From Homalodisca vitripennis (lineage: Eukaryota > Arthropoda > Insecta > Hemiptera > Cicadellidae): a DNA stretch of 64,000 nucleotides. The notes under the pieces were generated by a model, which was not told the origin of the DNA, made no database searches, and saw nothing but the letters and a program-made list of their open reading frames with translations. Below, one piece after another: positions 12,017 through 23,579 of the stretch. The position numbers and the translations under genes are program-made. Positions within the stretch are counted from its first letter, which is position 1. Each line of letters opens with the position of its first letter. The stretch is from NCBI RefSeq assembly GCF_021130785.1, contig NW_025778046.1, forward strand, positions 96,192 to 160,191. The letters are read 5' to 3'.

Positions 12017-12789
12017 AATTATATATGCCTATATTAAAAATAATTTAAGTCGACTTGAAAGGTTTTCAATTAAATATATAAATGCCTAACAAATAGATAA
12101 TAATGTTAAGTTATATTATAATCTAATAACGTAAATAATTTATTGTTCTCAAAATGTGGTAAATTTGAAAACTGTTTTTATATTTTAGATTACAATAAGT
12201 TACAGAGACATAAAGAAATAAAAAAAGTTATGCCTTTATAGATTGAATAAACTATTGAATTATAATCGGATATTCACATTTATTGCTTCATTGAATATTT
12301 AGCTGATGGTTTAGTATTAGTTTTTCAATCCATGAAAATTTTTAATCAAAATGAACTGTCAATTTTAACTTTTGAAAATATTATTTACAACATAAAACTT
12401 TTCAAACAAGAACAGAAATGCTTATTTCTGAATTATACAAACAGAGACAATCTGCTTCTACTATAATATGTTGTAATTGATATGACTGTTATATATTTTT
12501 TATAGTTGTGACTTTTAAGACGGTCATATAGGCATAATAAAATATGACTTTCTGAAAGTTTAATTATTTTGAGAGCTCATATAATTTTTACATTTCAATA
12601 TTCCTTGCAATTATTTAATACATGCGTTTTTACATACATAATTCTTTTAATTTGTGAGTGCCAAATTGTATCAATCATATATAGGTTATTCAAAACGTAA
12701 ATGAATAAAAAGAATATTTAACACATGTTGACAATATTTTTAACTAAATTCAAAAGGTATGCCTGATAAATTTATTTGTCAATACCTTC

Positions 12790-13060
12790 CATTAGGAAAA
12801 GTCCTCAAAGGGAAAGTAGTAACAATACTTATCGATATTGGTTCAGATTTTATCAGTATATTTTTGACTTGTCCTCATGTTAATCTCCAGTACACGCATA
12901 TGAAATAAAAATGTGACCTATTTTTGCCAGAAACTCAAATACGTTACTTGTTATATTTAATGCTAAAGTGTTTGCATGTGTTGCCAATTAATGCTTAGTC
13001 CAAGAGTGATAAGCAAGACACATTTCTGTGGCCATTCAAATCATCATTAATTTACCAAAC
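12790..13060 (+). repeat. Block H, copy 1
   Basis: It aligns with 19,570-19,880, 37,690-38,010 and 51,770-52,010. Common words are ACACGCA-ATG-AATAAAAATG, GTTACTTGT, a T-AATG run, GTGTTTGCATGT and TAATGCTT. This copy is among the more diverged. Confidence 0.75.
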
Positions 13061-13199
13061 AGAAAACTTTTTAACCGTCATTAGATATTATCTATAAAAT
13101 TACATATTATGTTGAAAATTGAAAGCCCTTAAGTTGACGAAAAATAAAACAATTATGATAGAATGTGTCTTTTTCCTTTAAATTACTCTCTTATTGACA

Positions 13200-13530
13200 A
13201 AATTAGATGCCCTATTTACAACCCATCTGCTCAGGGAGTACGAAGGGTTTCAGTCAGCCACGGGCAGATTCCCTTCTTTCCTGATGCGAAGCTGTCCCGG
13301 AACATCGTACAGATGCGTTGCCTGGTCTCGTAGGTGTTCAGGTGGAAGTAGTCAAGATGGTAGCTTAGTCCTGTATACAACTGCTTGTAAGATGGCACCT
13401 TCTGTACACAGTTGAAGGTTCAACGCCTGGCCCTCGTTATAAAGCTAAGGGAGATCTAGAAACCTCTGATGATCGACACACAATTAAGGTTGTTGAAGAT
13501 TTATACCTTCCAGTTGAACCCACCACTGGG
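13200..13530 (+). repeat. Block I, copy 1, 5' part (GC-richer)
   Basis: It matches 38,280-38,520 and 52,290-52,545. Shared words are AGATTCCCTTCTT, GATGCGAAGCTGTCCCG, TGCTTGTAAGATGGCACCTT, AGGTTCAACGCCTGG and AAGGGAGAT. Composition is clearly less AT-rich than the flanks. No frame is conserved among the three copies, so coding is unlikely, although the block could derive from a gene. Confidence 0.8.
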
Positions 13531-13559
13531 CACATAAAAAATGATGTGTCACTTCAATC

Positions 13560-13985
13560 TGGGCAACCTTATGGTTGTCCAGGAGTGGCACATCACTAAC
13601 TGCAAATGTCGAGATTCTGGGGTTCATGTGCAATTCGATAGGTCTAGTCTAAGTCTAGTCTAGTTCGATAGGGCAATTCGATGTGGGAGATGACTGTTGG
13701 AGTTGGTGGGGTTTGATCCCTAACCTCAGAGATTCTTGTTGACCTCAACAAGGGTGTGCCACCTCCTGCTTGCTTTGATTGGAGATGCTGGTTCAGAGCT
13801 GGCCTCCCCTTCTTCCGGGGAGACATGACTTTGAGATGTAGTGCCCTAATTCTTCCTCTTGGATCTCGATAGGAGGCGGCACCTACTCCCTAACCTTACC
13901 CATCCTGAATATCCTGTCACTACGGAAGCTCAAAGGTTCTTACAGGACTAAGTGCAAGCTTCTTGTCCTAAGAGAACAAAAAAAG
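13560..13985 (-). repeat. Block R, copy 1, inserted in block I
   Basis: This stretch is absent from block I at 52 kb, where the I sequence runs straight on, so it looks like an insertion. Its complement matches 30,130-30,420 through AGGAGGTGGCACAC, AAGGGGAG and CATCTCC-ACATC. On the minus strand there is a 60-codon open frame (13,644-13,826) that begins with a basic MSPRKKGRP and ends near a repeated CTAGTCTA word. It may be a fragment of a transposon open frame, possibly an ORF1 type, but I do not recognise the family. Confidence 0.55.
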
Positions 13986-14050
13986 GTAGTTGAAGCAAAA
14001 GTGATGGAGGTGGTCGGTGGCTTTTCCACCCGTCAATCTACGCTATTATA
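13986..14050 (+). repeat. Block I, copy 1, 3' part
   Basis: It resumes the match with 52,550-52,620: GGTAGTTGAAGC, AAAAGTGATGGAGG and GGTGGCTTTTCCA against GGCAGTTGAAAC, GAAGCGATAGAGG and GGTGGTCTTTCCA. This shows that block R interrupts block I. Confidence 0.7.
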
Positions 14051-14080
14051 TAAAATATAATGGTGTATATCTGTTTTTTT

Positions 14081-14132
14081 GTGTGTGCGCGCGCGTGTGT
14101 GTGTGTGCGTGTGTGTGTGCGCGCGCGCGTGT
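14081..14132. repeat. GT/GC microsatellite
   Basis: Alternating purine-pyrimidine runs of GTGTGT and GCGCGC, with possible Z-DNA-forming character. The following AACTCAATTGCATAAAAACT looks like part of a dispersed repeat that often follows such runs, but I found no second copy here. Confidence 0.9.
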
Positions 14133-14549
14133 AACTCAATTGCATAAAAACTACTGGACCTGTTGTACTGAAATCTTACGTTAACATTATAAGGGCTCTT
14201 TTTAACATATAGGCTTATCCCATTGGTTTCTAAGGTAACGAGAATTTCATCCTAGTGTCTAACTTTGTTTTGCAGGAAACAAATATTATTAATTGAAATT
14301 ACTTGTTAAACGTATTTAAATGTTCTGTGTTAAAGTTGTTTTACAACACCACAACCGTATATTTACTGTGACTACTATTTTAAATTTGCTTACATTTATT
14401 TTTTGAAAGTATAGAGTTATCTAGACATACTCTAATGACACTTCTCAATTAAAAAGCTTTTGAAATCGTTGTTGAGCACATAGTAACAAAATATGCACCT
14501 GAGAAAGTTAAAAATTTAGTAAACATGTATACACTTTAACTGTATATTT

Positions 14550-15210
14550 TAGGAAATATTAAGTATGCAGTGCTTGGTCTGTACTGTAATACAGATACCA
14601 AGGCAAAGTTACTATTTAACTTTGACTATAAATCTGCAGACTGTTATATAACCTGCCTTCGTTGTATTTTGGCAGAAGTACGCTTATCAGACTGTGCATC
14701 TATATAAATATTGACTTGTTCTTAAAAATAAGGTAAAATAAACTATAACGAAAAATAATTGAATAAATAATAAATAGCCATGCACATACACTTTGGGACG
14801 TATTACTTTGATCGTAGCAGCGAGGCAAACACAACATTAGCGTCGAAAATATAATTCATTCAAACCAGAGTTGCTTATACACGTGCAAAGCCCACTAAAC
14901 CGTGTGCGAAGCCACGGTTAACTGCTAATTCTATGTACTTAAATAAAATATGCGTGTTAAGATACAAATTAAAAGGTACTTCGGATACACCTATTAAACT
15001 GTTTTGATAAAATCATAAAGACAAGAAATCGAGTATGTGGAGGATAAAATTAGGAGTCTAGAAAAAAAACATCAAACTTTACGCCAGGATAGGGACAAAA
15101 ATATTCTAGACACGCAGTTATGTGATTTATCAACCTTCGGCCACACTTTGGTGTAATGGATTACTCTCAGTAGTCGATATCCTTCATATGGTCTACACTT
15201 TCCACTACAT
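14550..15210 (+). repeat. Block J, copy 1
   Basis: It aligns with 38,850-39,560 through most of its length (ACACGTGCAAAGCC, GATCGTAGC, TATTCTAGACA, TTTAT-AACC) and with 52,740-52,985 and the complement of 60,540-60,800. At 15,163-15,191 it carries CTCTCAGTAGT followed by CGATATCCTTCATATGG, the best-kept word in the block. Confidence 0.85.
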
Positions 15211-15764
15211 AACATTACATTTATTTGTAACTAGTTTATCTGTAAATTTGATAAGCACTTAAGTTCTCATCATAGTAATAAAGTAATGGAACATTGAATT
15301 TAACAAGTATTTATTGCATATATTTTCTATATTTCTTTTAATTTTAAATATATTTAAGAATCCACTGTATTCAATGAGGTTTTGTACACTCTACATAAAT
15401 ATTCTACAGAAAAGTTCTAAAAACTTGCTAACGAAAATAAAATGTGAAAGATAAAACAAAAAATATTTGCAAATTTTCTTTTGATAATAATTAAAATTAT
15501 TTGATAAAAATATTTTCGCTGTGGATTCAGATTGAATAAATTAATTCAAAGTTTCTATTAACTTTTGTGCACATTTAATCCTGGCACACTATGTTTTTTT
15601 TAACGAGTTTACTGAACTCCTCTAACAGATTATTATATAATATAAAAGTAAATTTTTAAAGTTACTAAACCATATAATTTTTTAATATTGTTCTAACCAT
15701 CTGGATTGTGTAGCTATCTTCCTTGATCAGCTAGATTCCACTACGTAAATTATGTCAGATTACT

Positions 15765-15890
15765 AAAATAACTCATATTGTGCTCATAGTGTATAATCCG
15801 TCATTACGTTTAAAGAGCGAGAGATGTTGCCTGTGCTTGATAGATCTGTTCGTGCTTAGGTGAAAGTTAATTTATCAGTGTACGAGTATA
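15765..15890 (+). repeat. Block K, copy 1
   Basis: It shares GTGCTCATAGTGTATAATC, TAGATCTGTTCGTG and TGAAAGTTAATTTATCAG with 40,110-40,265. Modest similarity, same position relative to block J. Confidence 0.6.
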
Positions 15891-16724
15891 TACAGTACAC
15901 GGTATTACAGTGTATGAGTATAACAGTTAATTAAATGATAATTGAGTATTAATTTATGTGCGATTAAGAAACGTACGTCAATGAGACAAGATTTTTATTT
16001 TATTTTTTTAACCTTTCAGATAGTACTTGGATGGATATTTGGATTACAATTGAAAAAAGGATGTGTTATTTGCACCTTGAAAGTTATACGTCTAGTATAA
16101 AGTTATGGTACAGATTAAGGGTGTAAAAGTACATAAGGTTTAACACTGTTGTTATGGGGAAAACACTTAAGGTCGTTTTACTACAGACGGCTCTTAAACG
16201 CAAACACCACTTCAAGTTCAAATACAATGACAATCGGTTCAGAGGGTATTTATAATGGTTAACTGTTACCCAGTGGCGATTAGTTCTATTTGTTCTTTTT
16301 TATTTAAAATATTTTTATTTGCTTAAACTATATTTATTTTGTATGACGAACGACTAAACCCGGGTAATAAAAATTTAGGGCAGATAAGTCTTACTAAATA
16401 ATATATTAAACAATGGTGATTTAAATAAAACTAAATAACATCAAATAACCCTTGTTATATCACTTAAAAGGAAAGTAAATGAATTATATATATATTTACT
16501 TAAATACCATTATTATTTTATTGAAATAAATTGTGAGTACTTCGTAGATGTAGACATAATATAAGTTACATAGACTTAGTTCTGTAATATTTTGTCTTGA
16601 TAACAGAGATGAACGCAAAAGAAGCCATTACGCTAATTTGTTCCCCAGTATCTGCCAGCAATATCTGGGATGTTTTACCGTCCTTTTTAGCACATCAAGA
16701 GCCGGCTCTTGTGAAACAATCTTA

Positions 16725-16810
16725 AATGTTTTCCATAACAACAATGTTAAACTTCATGTACTTCTAAGCTCTTATTTACGATCGTAGCGTTACGGAGGGT
16801 GACTGATTTT
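16725..16810 (+). repeat. Block L, first piece, copy 1
   Basis: It aligns with 52,960-53,035: AATGTTAAACTTCATGTACTT against AATGTTAAATTTCATGTACTT, then CTCTTATTTACGATCGTAGCG. It is placed between J and M in both copies. Confidence 0.6.
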
Positions 16811-17364
16811 AAAGATATAATTGACATTCAACTAAAGTAATGCATTTAATTTTTCTTTTAAAGTAATAATATGAGGCTCTTTTAAAAATAGCCAAAAAAA
16901 TATAGAAATGTGAATCAGCGTTTACATTCTCTTTACATATACGATAAAAATAAAACCTACTCAGTTGTTCTAAGACTAACATAATATGAAGTATTGCATT
17001 GCTTTATGGGACTAAAATTTAGATGCTCACTACTACTACATCTTTATTCTTATAACCATCGGTTTATAAACCAGTATCGTACAAAATAAAAATTACTAAA
17101 AGTTAATGTATATTTTATTTGATGTCCCATTGTATCTAATTTTTTTTAATATGAATCAATAAAATTTGTAAAATATGGCATATTCGTTATTGCACAGTAT
17201 ATAATACTAATTAAAAAGGTTCAGAGATATATCTCCTTACAATTGAACAGATTTTTATCTCGATGAAAGCTCCGAACACAGAAACCCAAATAACAGTTTT
17301 AAGCTTAGTTGTTTAACGGTCCTAATGCTTAAAAATATTCTACCAAATATACATTAAAGTTTTG

Positions 17365-17700
17365 AAAAGCTCATGTCAAAGGAGGTCTCTTCAATATCGC
17401 TACCGAAACAATTACTTTAGCTTTCCACGAACTTCCGTTAAAAGCTCCCAATGTATCATCTGCCATATTTATATGTATCAGCTTACTGTAACATATATAT
17501 TTTTTATTATTCCGGAAGGGATATTTTGTTTTATATAACACAGTCACTTTGAATTTGCATTAAGTTTGTACGATCCAGTGGTTTGAAACAGTTCAATGAT
17601 AAAACAGTTGTTTAATATCTTAACGTAGGGTTACAATAACCTTAATGATTTCCGTACCAAAATCGCATAGAAAATAACCTTTTCGTTATTTCAATAATAT
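17365..17700 (+). repeat. Block L, second piece, copy 1
   Basis: It aligns with 53,620-53,960 through AAC-ATTACTTTAGCTTTCCA, ACTTCCGTTAAAA, AATGTATCATCTGCCATATT and TCACTT. Diverged but collinear. Confidence 0.55.
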
Positions 17701-17819
17701 TAGAATTAGCAAAAACTTGTGTGAATACATACAACTATTTAATCCAAAAACTAAGAAAATGTGTTAAATAGTTTGTTCATAAAACATAAAATTAAGGGGC
17801 AGTAAAGAGTACGTTGCGT

Positions 17820-18030
17820 GTATGAGTTTTCTGTGTACGTTTGTGGTTAGAGAGGTTAGGCGGCCATAATCAGGTTGCTGAGTTATTCCGCTGGCCAGAA
17901 ACATGCGGTTCCCAGGAGAAATCGAGGCGGAAATAGCTTTTCCGATAGACCAAAATATATTCATCTGATCTTATTGGGATTACAATTCCCGCAAAGAGCA
18001 TTAACATTACAATACATAAAGCTGTTTATC
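17820..18030 (+). repeat. Block M, copy 1
   Basis: Shared with 41,150-41,370, 46,600-46,790 and 54,090-54,290. Core words are GCTGAGTTATTC, GCTGGCC, AACATGCGGTTCCCAGG, AGAAATCG, GGAAATAGCTTTTCCGA, ATATTCATC and CCGCAAAGAGCATTA. A minus-strand frame is open here (17,764-17,964), but its counterpart at 46.6 kb has a stop and replacement-type changes, so it is not treated as coding. Confidence 0.9.
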
Positions 18031-18159
18031 TCTATAAATAATTGCAAATTGCTATATATTTTTTCTACTTGGTGCACGTTAACATTTTTGAAGGACTTGG
18101 TTATATTCCACCTTTTATTAATTGGTAGTTGAAATTTTAAAATGTTTTATTTACTTAGA

Positions 18160-18345
18160 GACGTATGGTCGCAGAATTGGTTTTTGAAGTACTTACTCTG
18201 CACTCATCAGTTCTCAGACAGCATTTAAATAGTAAAAGCTATTTTTATTTCCCATAGCGTGAAATACTCTACTTACATTGTGTATTTTATAAGTAATGAC
18301 CACATTCTCTTGTCACCGGTTTTCATGAAATTTTGCGTGAACAAT
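18160..18345 (+). repeat. Block F, copy 2
   Basis: It matches block F through CAGAATTGGTTTTTGAAGTA, ACTCTGCACTCATCAGTT and, further on, TTTTCATGAAATTTT, which is also found near 35,520. Confidence 0.65.
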
Positions 18346-18509
18346 ATAAAACACTTTTTTGATACTATTTTATATTTCGTACGACATATTATTTTATTGC
18401 ACTAGAAAGTAACATCCTGATAAACTTATAAGCATTGAAGGAGGATTTATTTATTATTTTCACCTATTGAGGTATATGTCAAAAACGTCTTTTCAATCCT
18501 ATTTACATT

Positions 18510-18760
18510 AAAACAGGGAGGGAGAATAAGTTTAATAACTATAGCAGGAAAGACACGTTGTTATGGTCACCAAAACGACGCTGTCAGAGATTGATTAATC
18601 AGCGATCTATAAATAGCGCCACTTGACTTGAGAGAAAGATGACGTGGGTATCAACTCCCTCCTCTTTCTTTGGTTTTAAGGCTGTGTTCCAAAAGTTACT
18701 AATATTTTAATGTTGACACAAATGTCCCTCAAAGTATTTCTACAACCGCGTATATATATT
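18510..18760 (+). repeat. Block T, copy 2
   Basis: It contains AAAGACACGTTGTTAT, CGCTGTCAGAGATTGATTA, the core CTATAAATAGCGCCACTTGA, GTGTTCCAAAAGTTACT and GACACAAATGTCCCTCAAAG. It lies between F and H, as in the other copies. Confidence 0.9.
18608..18615 (+). promoter_or_regulatory. TATA-box-like core in block T
   Basis: TATAAATA is followed by GCGCC and a purine-rich GAGAGAAAGATGACG about 20-30 bp downstream. The word is kept in several T copies while the flanks drift. Whether it drives transcription is unknown. Confidence 0.35.
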
Positions 18761-19569
18761 GAACATAACGTAAAAATGTTTAAGACGTGTAATATATAAA
18801 ATAAAATTCTTGTATTATAAGTATAAAAGTTCTATTTTTTTATTGTAAATTGTAATGCAATAAAACAAAATCATAATAACAATTTAATATTTAAATAACT
18901 ATTGCGTAATAAACTATACAATCATAATAAATTAAATTAATATTTATTAACATAAATTGTTTAAGATTTTTAATGTTGTATTTTAAAGAAATCATATTTT
19001 ATCTAAGAATAACTTACAGTGACGTAAGGAAATATTTTTATGGGTTGATATAAATCATTAAATATTATTCAGATTTGTAGACCTATTGTTTCAATAAATG
19101 ATTCTGGTTTAAAGTTACTTATTTTTTCAAATATTCAAATTTCCAATAAAAAAATAATGGTGAGTCTATATCAAGGCCTAAGAATGAACTGGAAAAGTGA
19201 ATAAATACAATAACCTAATTTTTTTATTAGATTTTCAGACGCTGTCCTTTACTATTAAACACGTTGTTACTCCTCTACTTGCTACGAAAAGTTTGTTACT
19301 TCATCTTCTTTATTTTTTATGAAATATTAACTCTCCTACTTGACGAAGAGGATAGATTCTAATCTGCAAAATGTTTATATAAATAATTGTAACATATATC
19401 TATGGCAATATATCTTTCATATATTATTTTAAATTATAAGAACCTACATACATGAGTATTAAATTGTTTATTTAAAATATAAATTAAGAAAAAAATAAAT
19501 ATCCGATAGTGACAATATTTCAATTAAAATAAACGTTTATTATAACGTAAATTTATTTATCGATAACTT

Positions 19570-19880
19570 CAATCAAAAAAGGACAACCATGGACAGTAAA
19601 TAACGATAACAAATCGGTATTAATTCAGATTTTTCTCAGTGTTTTTTTTATATTTGACCGTATTTTAGTCCCCTTACACGCAAATGCAATGAAAAAGTAA
19701 CCTTTTAATCCGTGGAAAATAAATTTGTTATTTGTCAGATTTAACACTACGGTATTTACATGTTTCGTCATTTAATGCTTCGTAATCCATGAGTTATATG
19801 TAACAAACGTGTGTTTGGACAGTTAAATAATCATTACGCTACTAAACCTAATACATTTTGATTGAAATGGTCGACATTAT
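19570..19880 (+). repeat. Block H, copy 2
   Basis: It matches 37,690-38,010 well: ACACGCAAATGCAATGAAAA, ATTTGTCAGATTTAA, TTTACATGTTTCGTCATTTA, TATGTAACAAACGTG and CAGTTAAATAATCATTACG. It follows block T by about 0.8 kb. Confidence 0.85.
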
Positions 19881-19919
19881 CCAATAAATCTATTATGCAT
19901 ATAATCATCTATCTGAACT

Positions 19920-20000
19920 TAGTCAAATTACACTTCCCGCAAAGAGCATTAGAATGACAAGGAATAAAGCCGTTTATATCTATCACAAGTTATTTTATTA
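19920..20000 (+). repeat. Partial block M
   Basis: Only the 3' portion is present: AAATTACACTTCCCGCAAAG, AGCATTAGAATGACAA and AAAGCCGTTTATATCTAT. The front of the block is missing, so M is joined directly to H here. Confidence 0.65.
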
Positions 20001-20421
20001 AGCAGATATATGACGTTTTAGTACGGTGGACGTTAAAATGTTTTAAAGACACAGTTATGTCCCATTTTCTATTAATAGCTCGTTAACATTGAAAATATGT
20101 TTATAATTCTCGCTTGTTTAAAAGTTTAACAAATATATCATAATGGCCTGTTATTAGTTTGCTAAATAATCCATGATATAAGCCAAATCTAAATTTTTAA
20201 CATCAAGTAAGTATGGTTAAACTTGTCTGAGGCTGTTTGGTGTTGCTTGGGCACACGAAGGCTTATTACGTTTTATAGCTTTATTACATTTACTCTTGTG
20301 ATGAACCCAGTTTTATAATGTACTTATTGTTATAAAAACCTTAGTTTGTAACCCTCCAAGTCACAATTCTTATCAAGATGGCTTCCAGATTTGAGATGAT
20401 TCCCTAAGAGTTTCTTACGTA

Positions 20422-20712
20422 AAACGTATATAGATTGTATAACTTTTTAACAAACACTAGGTACAGATGCTAGTTTTCCCCATAAGGGAACTTGATTGTC
20501 TGTTTAAAACAACCACGTTATTTTTGTACTCGTCAATTCTGATTCATAGTAAGTTTTTAAGGCTGTTAAACGTATACAGATTGTATAACTTTTTAACAAA
20601 CACTAGGTACAGATGCTAGTTTTCCCCATAAGGTAACTTGATTGTCTGTTTAAAACAACCACGTTATTTTTGTACTCGTCAATTCTGATTCATAGTAAGT
20701 TTTTAAAGCTGG
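20422..20712 (+). repeat. Recent 146-bp tandem duplication
   Basis: Bases 20,422-20,567 and 20,568-20,712 are nearly identical; I count about three differences. The unit runs from AAACGTATA through CACTAGGTACAGATGCTAG to AGTAAGTTTTTAA. It has no coding frame. The low divergence sets it apart from the much older duplications around it. Confidence 0.97.
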
Positions 20713-20713
20713 T

Positions 20714-22900
20714 ACGACTTCCAACAAGTTTGCTCAGTTTCTGATTATCCCAATATAAGATGATATCAGCATGACCTGCAAAGTGTTATGCATTATGATA
20801 AGTATTTTATTTATAATCTATTTATAATAATTTCCATAATCTGCTAAAAGATAAATCTTTTACTAAAGCTAAGTATTAGAATCAGTGTAGATAATATTTG
20901 CTTATTAACAAAAACCACAATTTAGCCACTACATTTATGATAAAAGAGACGATTTGTGATCAAATTACTTTTACTTCAGTGAAGACCACGTTAGGGAAGA
21001 TTTATGATGGATTTCTAAACTTCGATTTTAATAATACGTTATTTATCTCCGTTTTATTAGGTCCTGTAACTGTGTTGTTCTTATTTTTTTACAGAAATGA
21101 AACATACAATAATATTATATTTCCAACTAAAAAAGATGGTAAAAAGTAAACGCGTGTTTCATTAGCTTTAAAATTTAGACTATACGTAACAATGTAAAAG
21201 TACTTACAGTAAAACTGACTACCAAAACGAGGTAATACTTTCATTTAGTTTTACTACCACAGTTTTGGATTCACTAATGTTTTATTTTTCAAATAAAATT
21301 TTTGTTTTAACTTTGTCTTTAGCGAGCTCATCAGCAAGTTCTTGAATGTTTCTTCGCATAATAAAATAGAAAGTTGTTGAAATCTGGAGAAGCATTACAC
21401 TTTAACAAAGCTCAAACTTTAAGCTGTAAACTTTAACACATTTATAGTAAAGAAACCTAAACTACTTTTGGCTAAGAATATCGTTATTTCTGCTTCATAA
21501 TGCGCCTGATCAAGTGTTTGCTGCTGATCCATGGAATAAGAAAGTACCAATAAATAATGCTCACTGGCTCCTAGTCTCAAATCTCCTAACGAGAGACATG
21601 ATCCTCTCAACAACTTTCACACAAACAATTACAACGCTTAATTCTGTTTTATACATGATAACATTATATACCTAAACCCTAATGCTTTCTAATCCAATCA
21701 CAGTGTAAATCTACAAGTTGAAGTTTGTATTGTAGTCGCAAAACTAAATTTTCTCCTAACGCCTGAACTTAAGCTTTTGTAAAGTAACTCAATGTGTCAA
21801 TTGCAATAAACCGACTTGTGTTTTGAGCCTTGAGTAAAAGTGATTTTACTGTACACACTGCTGGTAACTACAATAGTAGTCGTTCCTTTGACGTTTGTGT
21901 TCAAGTAAGGGTTGCTACCCTTAATGGCTCCATTAAGTCTCCGATACCTGTAATTACTGTGCCTAGTTACTGGGTCGTAGTTAACTCTCTACTGCAGTTA
22001 CTGTATTATTCAGAGTGGGTATTCTTTACTGCCTCTACTCGTACATCTGCAAAAAAATATTTTATTAATGAATATCCGTCTTAATGTTTTCAAGTTCATG
22101 ATTTTCCAATGTATGTTTACTTAATACAATACAGGAGACCCCTACAATCAAACATTATACTATGTAAACCATTTGTAATAAACTTAAATCAAGCAATACT
22201 TCTAAACCGCTCGCTGTGCTATCAGAACAAGTATACTTGATAAATTTAGTGTTGCTTGCTATAAGTAATAAGTTATAACATACATTTTTAGGTCACAGTC
22301 TTAAGTGGAGGGAACAATTCTGTGATTAACTCACTCAGCAATCTTACATTTTGGAAGGACTTGGTACAGTCACAATGGCTTGCTTAATTGTTACTCAATT
22401 TGGTTACGTAGTGTATCAATGTAACTTATAAAGGCAGCTTCAAAATATAAAAATGTGACTTAGTGCGTATATTATAAAAAATCGGTAAAGGAAGAAGCAA
22501 ATCACTTGTACACTCCACACCCAATTGTAACAAGTACCCCACACCAGAAACACGTAACAGGCTTTACTGAAGTTGCGTGCACAATTTGAAGTCTGCAGCT
22601 TGTTTAAATAGGCTACATGAGTTACTATGTCACATGTTAAAATGGCATATCATCAAGATCGTTTTGTTTATTCCACGATTTACTCTTTGTCATCATGTTT
22701 ATCCATAATTTTATAGTAAACGTTTCCGCTAACGATCAGCCGAGTCCACTAAAGTGAGATGCAATATTATTAAAATTAATATTAGCTATATAGGTTCATG
22801 AAAAAATGGAAGTCTATAGGACAGTTTATTCCAGAGATATAGTGTTGGAAAACCGACAGGAAAGTTTCCACCCCTTGAGTTTTAGAGGCTTCTCAAATTT
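20714..22900. other. Unassigned stretch between duplicated regions
   Basis: Two frames could catch the eye: 20,898-21,149, with a hydrophobic run near its end, and 21,830-22,084, in a less AT-rich patch (about 21,790-22,050). I recognise no domain in either and see no second copy. Nothing else stands out. Confidence 0.35.
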
Positions 22901-23350
22901 TCAAATTATAATGAATACAATGTAATGCAATCATCCTTGACAATGATGAATATTCCTGCTGTATCGGACACACAAGCTGCAGATCTGATATATCCTACTA
23001 GACTAAAACTTCTAAGAAGCTTCTCACTATCATAGCCGCGTATTATAAAGAAGCCCCTATAAATGCAATGGAAGATTATGGTATTTTGACTATACAATAA
23101 TGGAACAATCCTCCTGTATCGGAAAATTAAGCTGCAGATCCGGTATATTCCACTCAACTGTAAAGTTTCTAAGAAGATTCTGACTATAAGGACTACAGTA
23201 TAAGAGCCTCGTACTGTTAAGAAGCCCAGATTAATACAGTAGAAGATTGTGGTCTTTTGTCTCTACAATAATGGAACAGTCCTGCTGTTTTGATCAATAA
23301 AGCTGCTGATTTCATGTATTAGAAGTTTCAGCTGGAAGGCAAGTGCATCG
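22900..23350 (+). repeat. Tandem repeat of about 155-170 bp, about three degenerate units
   Basis: Units begin near 22,955, 23,110 and 23,280 with CCTGCTGTATCGG, TCCTGTATCGG and CCTGCTGTTTTGA. They share AAGCTGCAGATC, CACTCAACT, CTAAGAAG and TACAATAATGGAACA. A single similar unit lies at about 6,920-7,050 in front of the other long V locus. The short minus-strand frame here is not conserved. Confidence 0.75.
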
Positions 23351-23579
23351 AGTTTCTAAGTAGCATCTGTCAATTTCTAAATATGTATCTGTATTTTTTA
23401 TATTTTTTGTTTCTTATTCAATTGCTCTTTCCTCCTGTAAAACTTACAGGTTTAACTAACCTTGAGACGGATTATATTCGTTAATTTGATAGTACAATAA
23501 AAATGTTTATGCGTTTAATATAAAAAAATATATTTTTAATGAATTCTTTTTAGAAAAGTTAAGATTCATATGCAAGTAG

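Noticed and set aside
17764..17964. Minus-strand peptide in block M (NIFWSIGKAIS...ISPGNRMF...ITQQ) shared with 41 kb and 46 kb.
   Set aside because: The 46.6-kb copy has a stop inside, the 54-kb copy is out of frame, and most changes between copies are replacement-type. The similarity follows from the DNA repeat.
20898..21149. Frame with a hydrophobic segment that could be a small membrane protein.
   Set aside because: It is short, starts with a non-ATG codon and lies in AT-rich DNA where such frames are common. No second copy or domain was seen.
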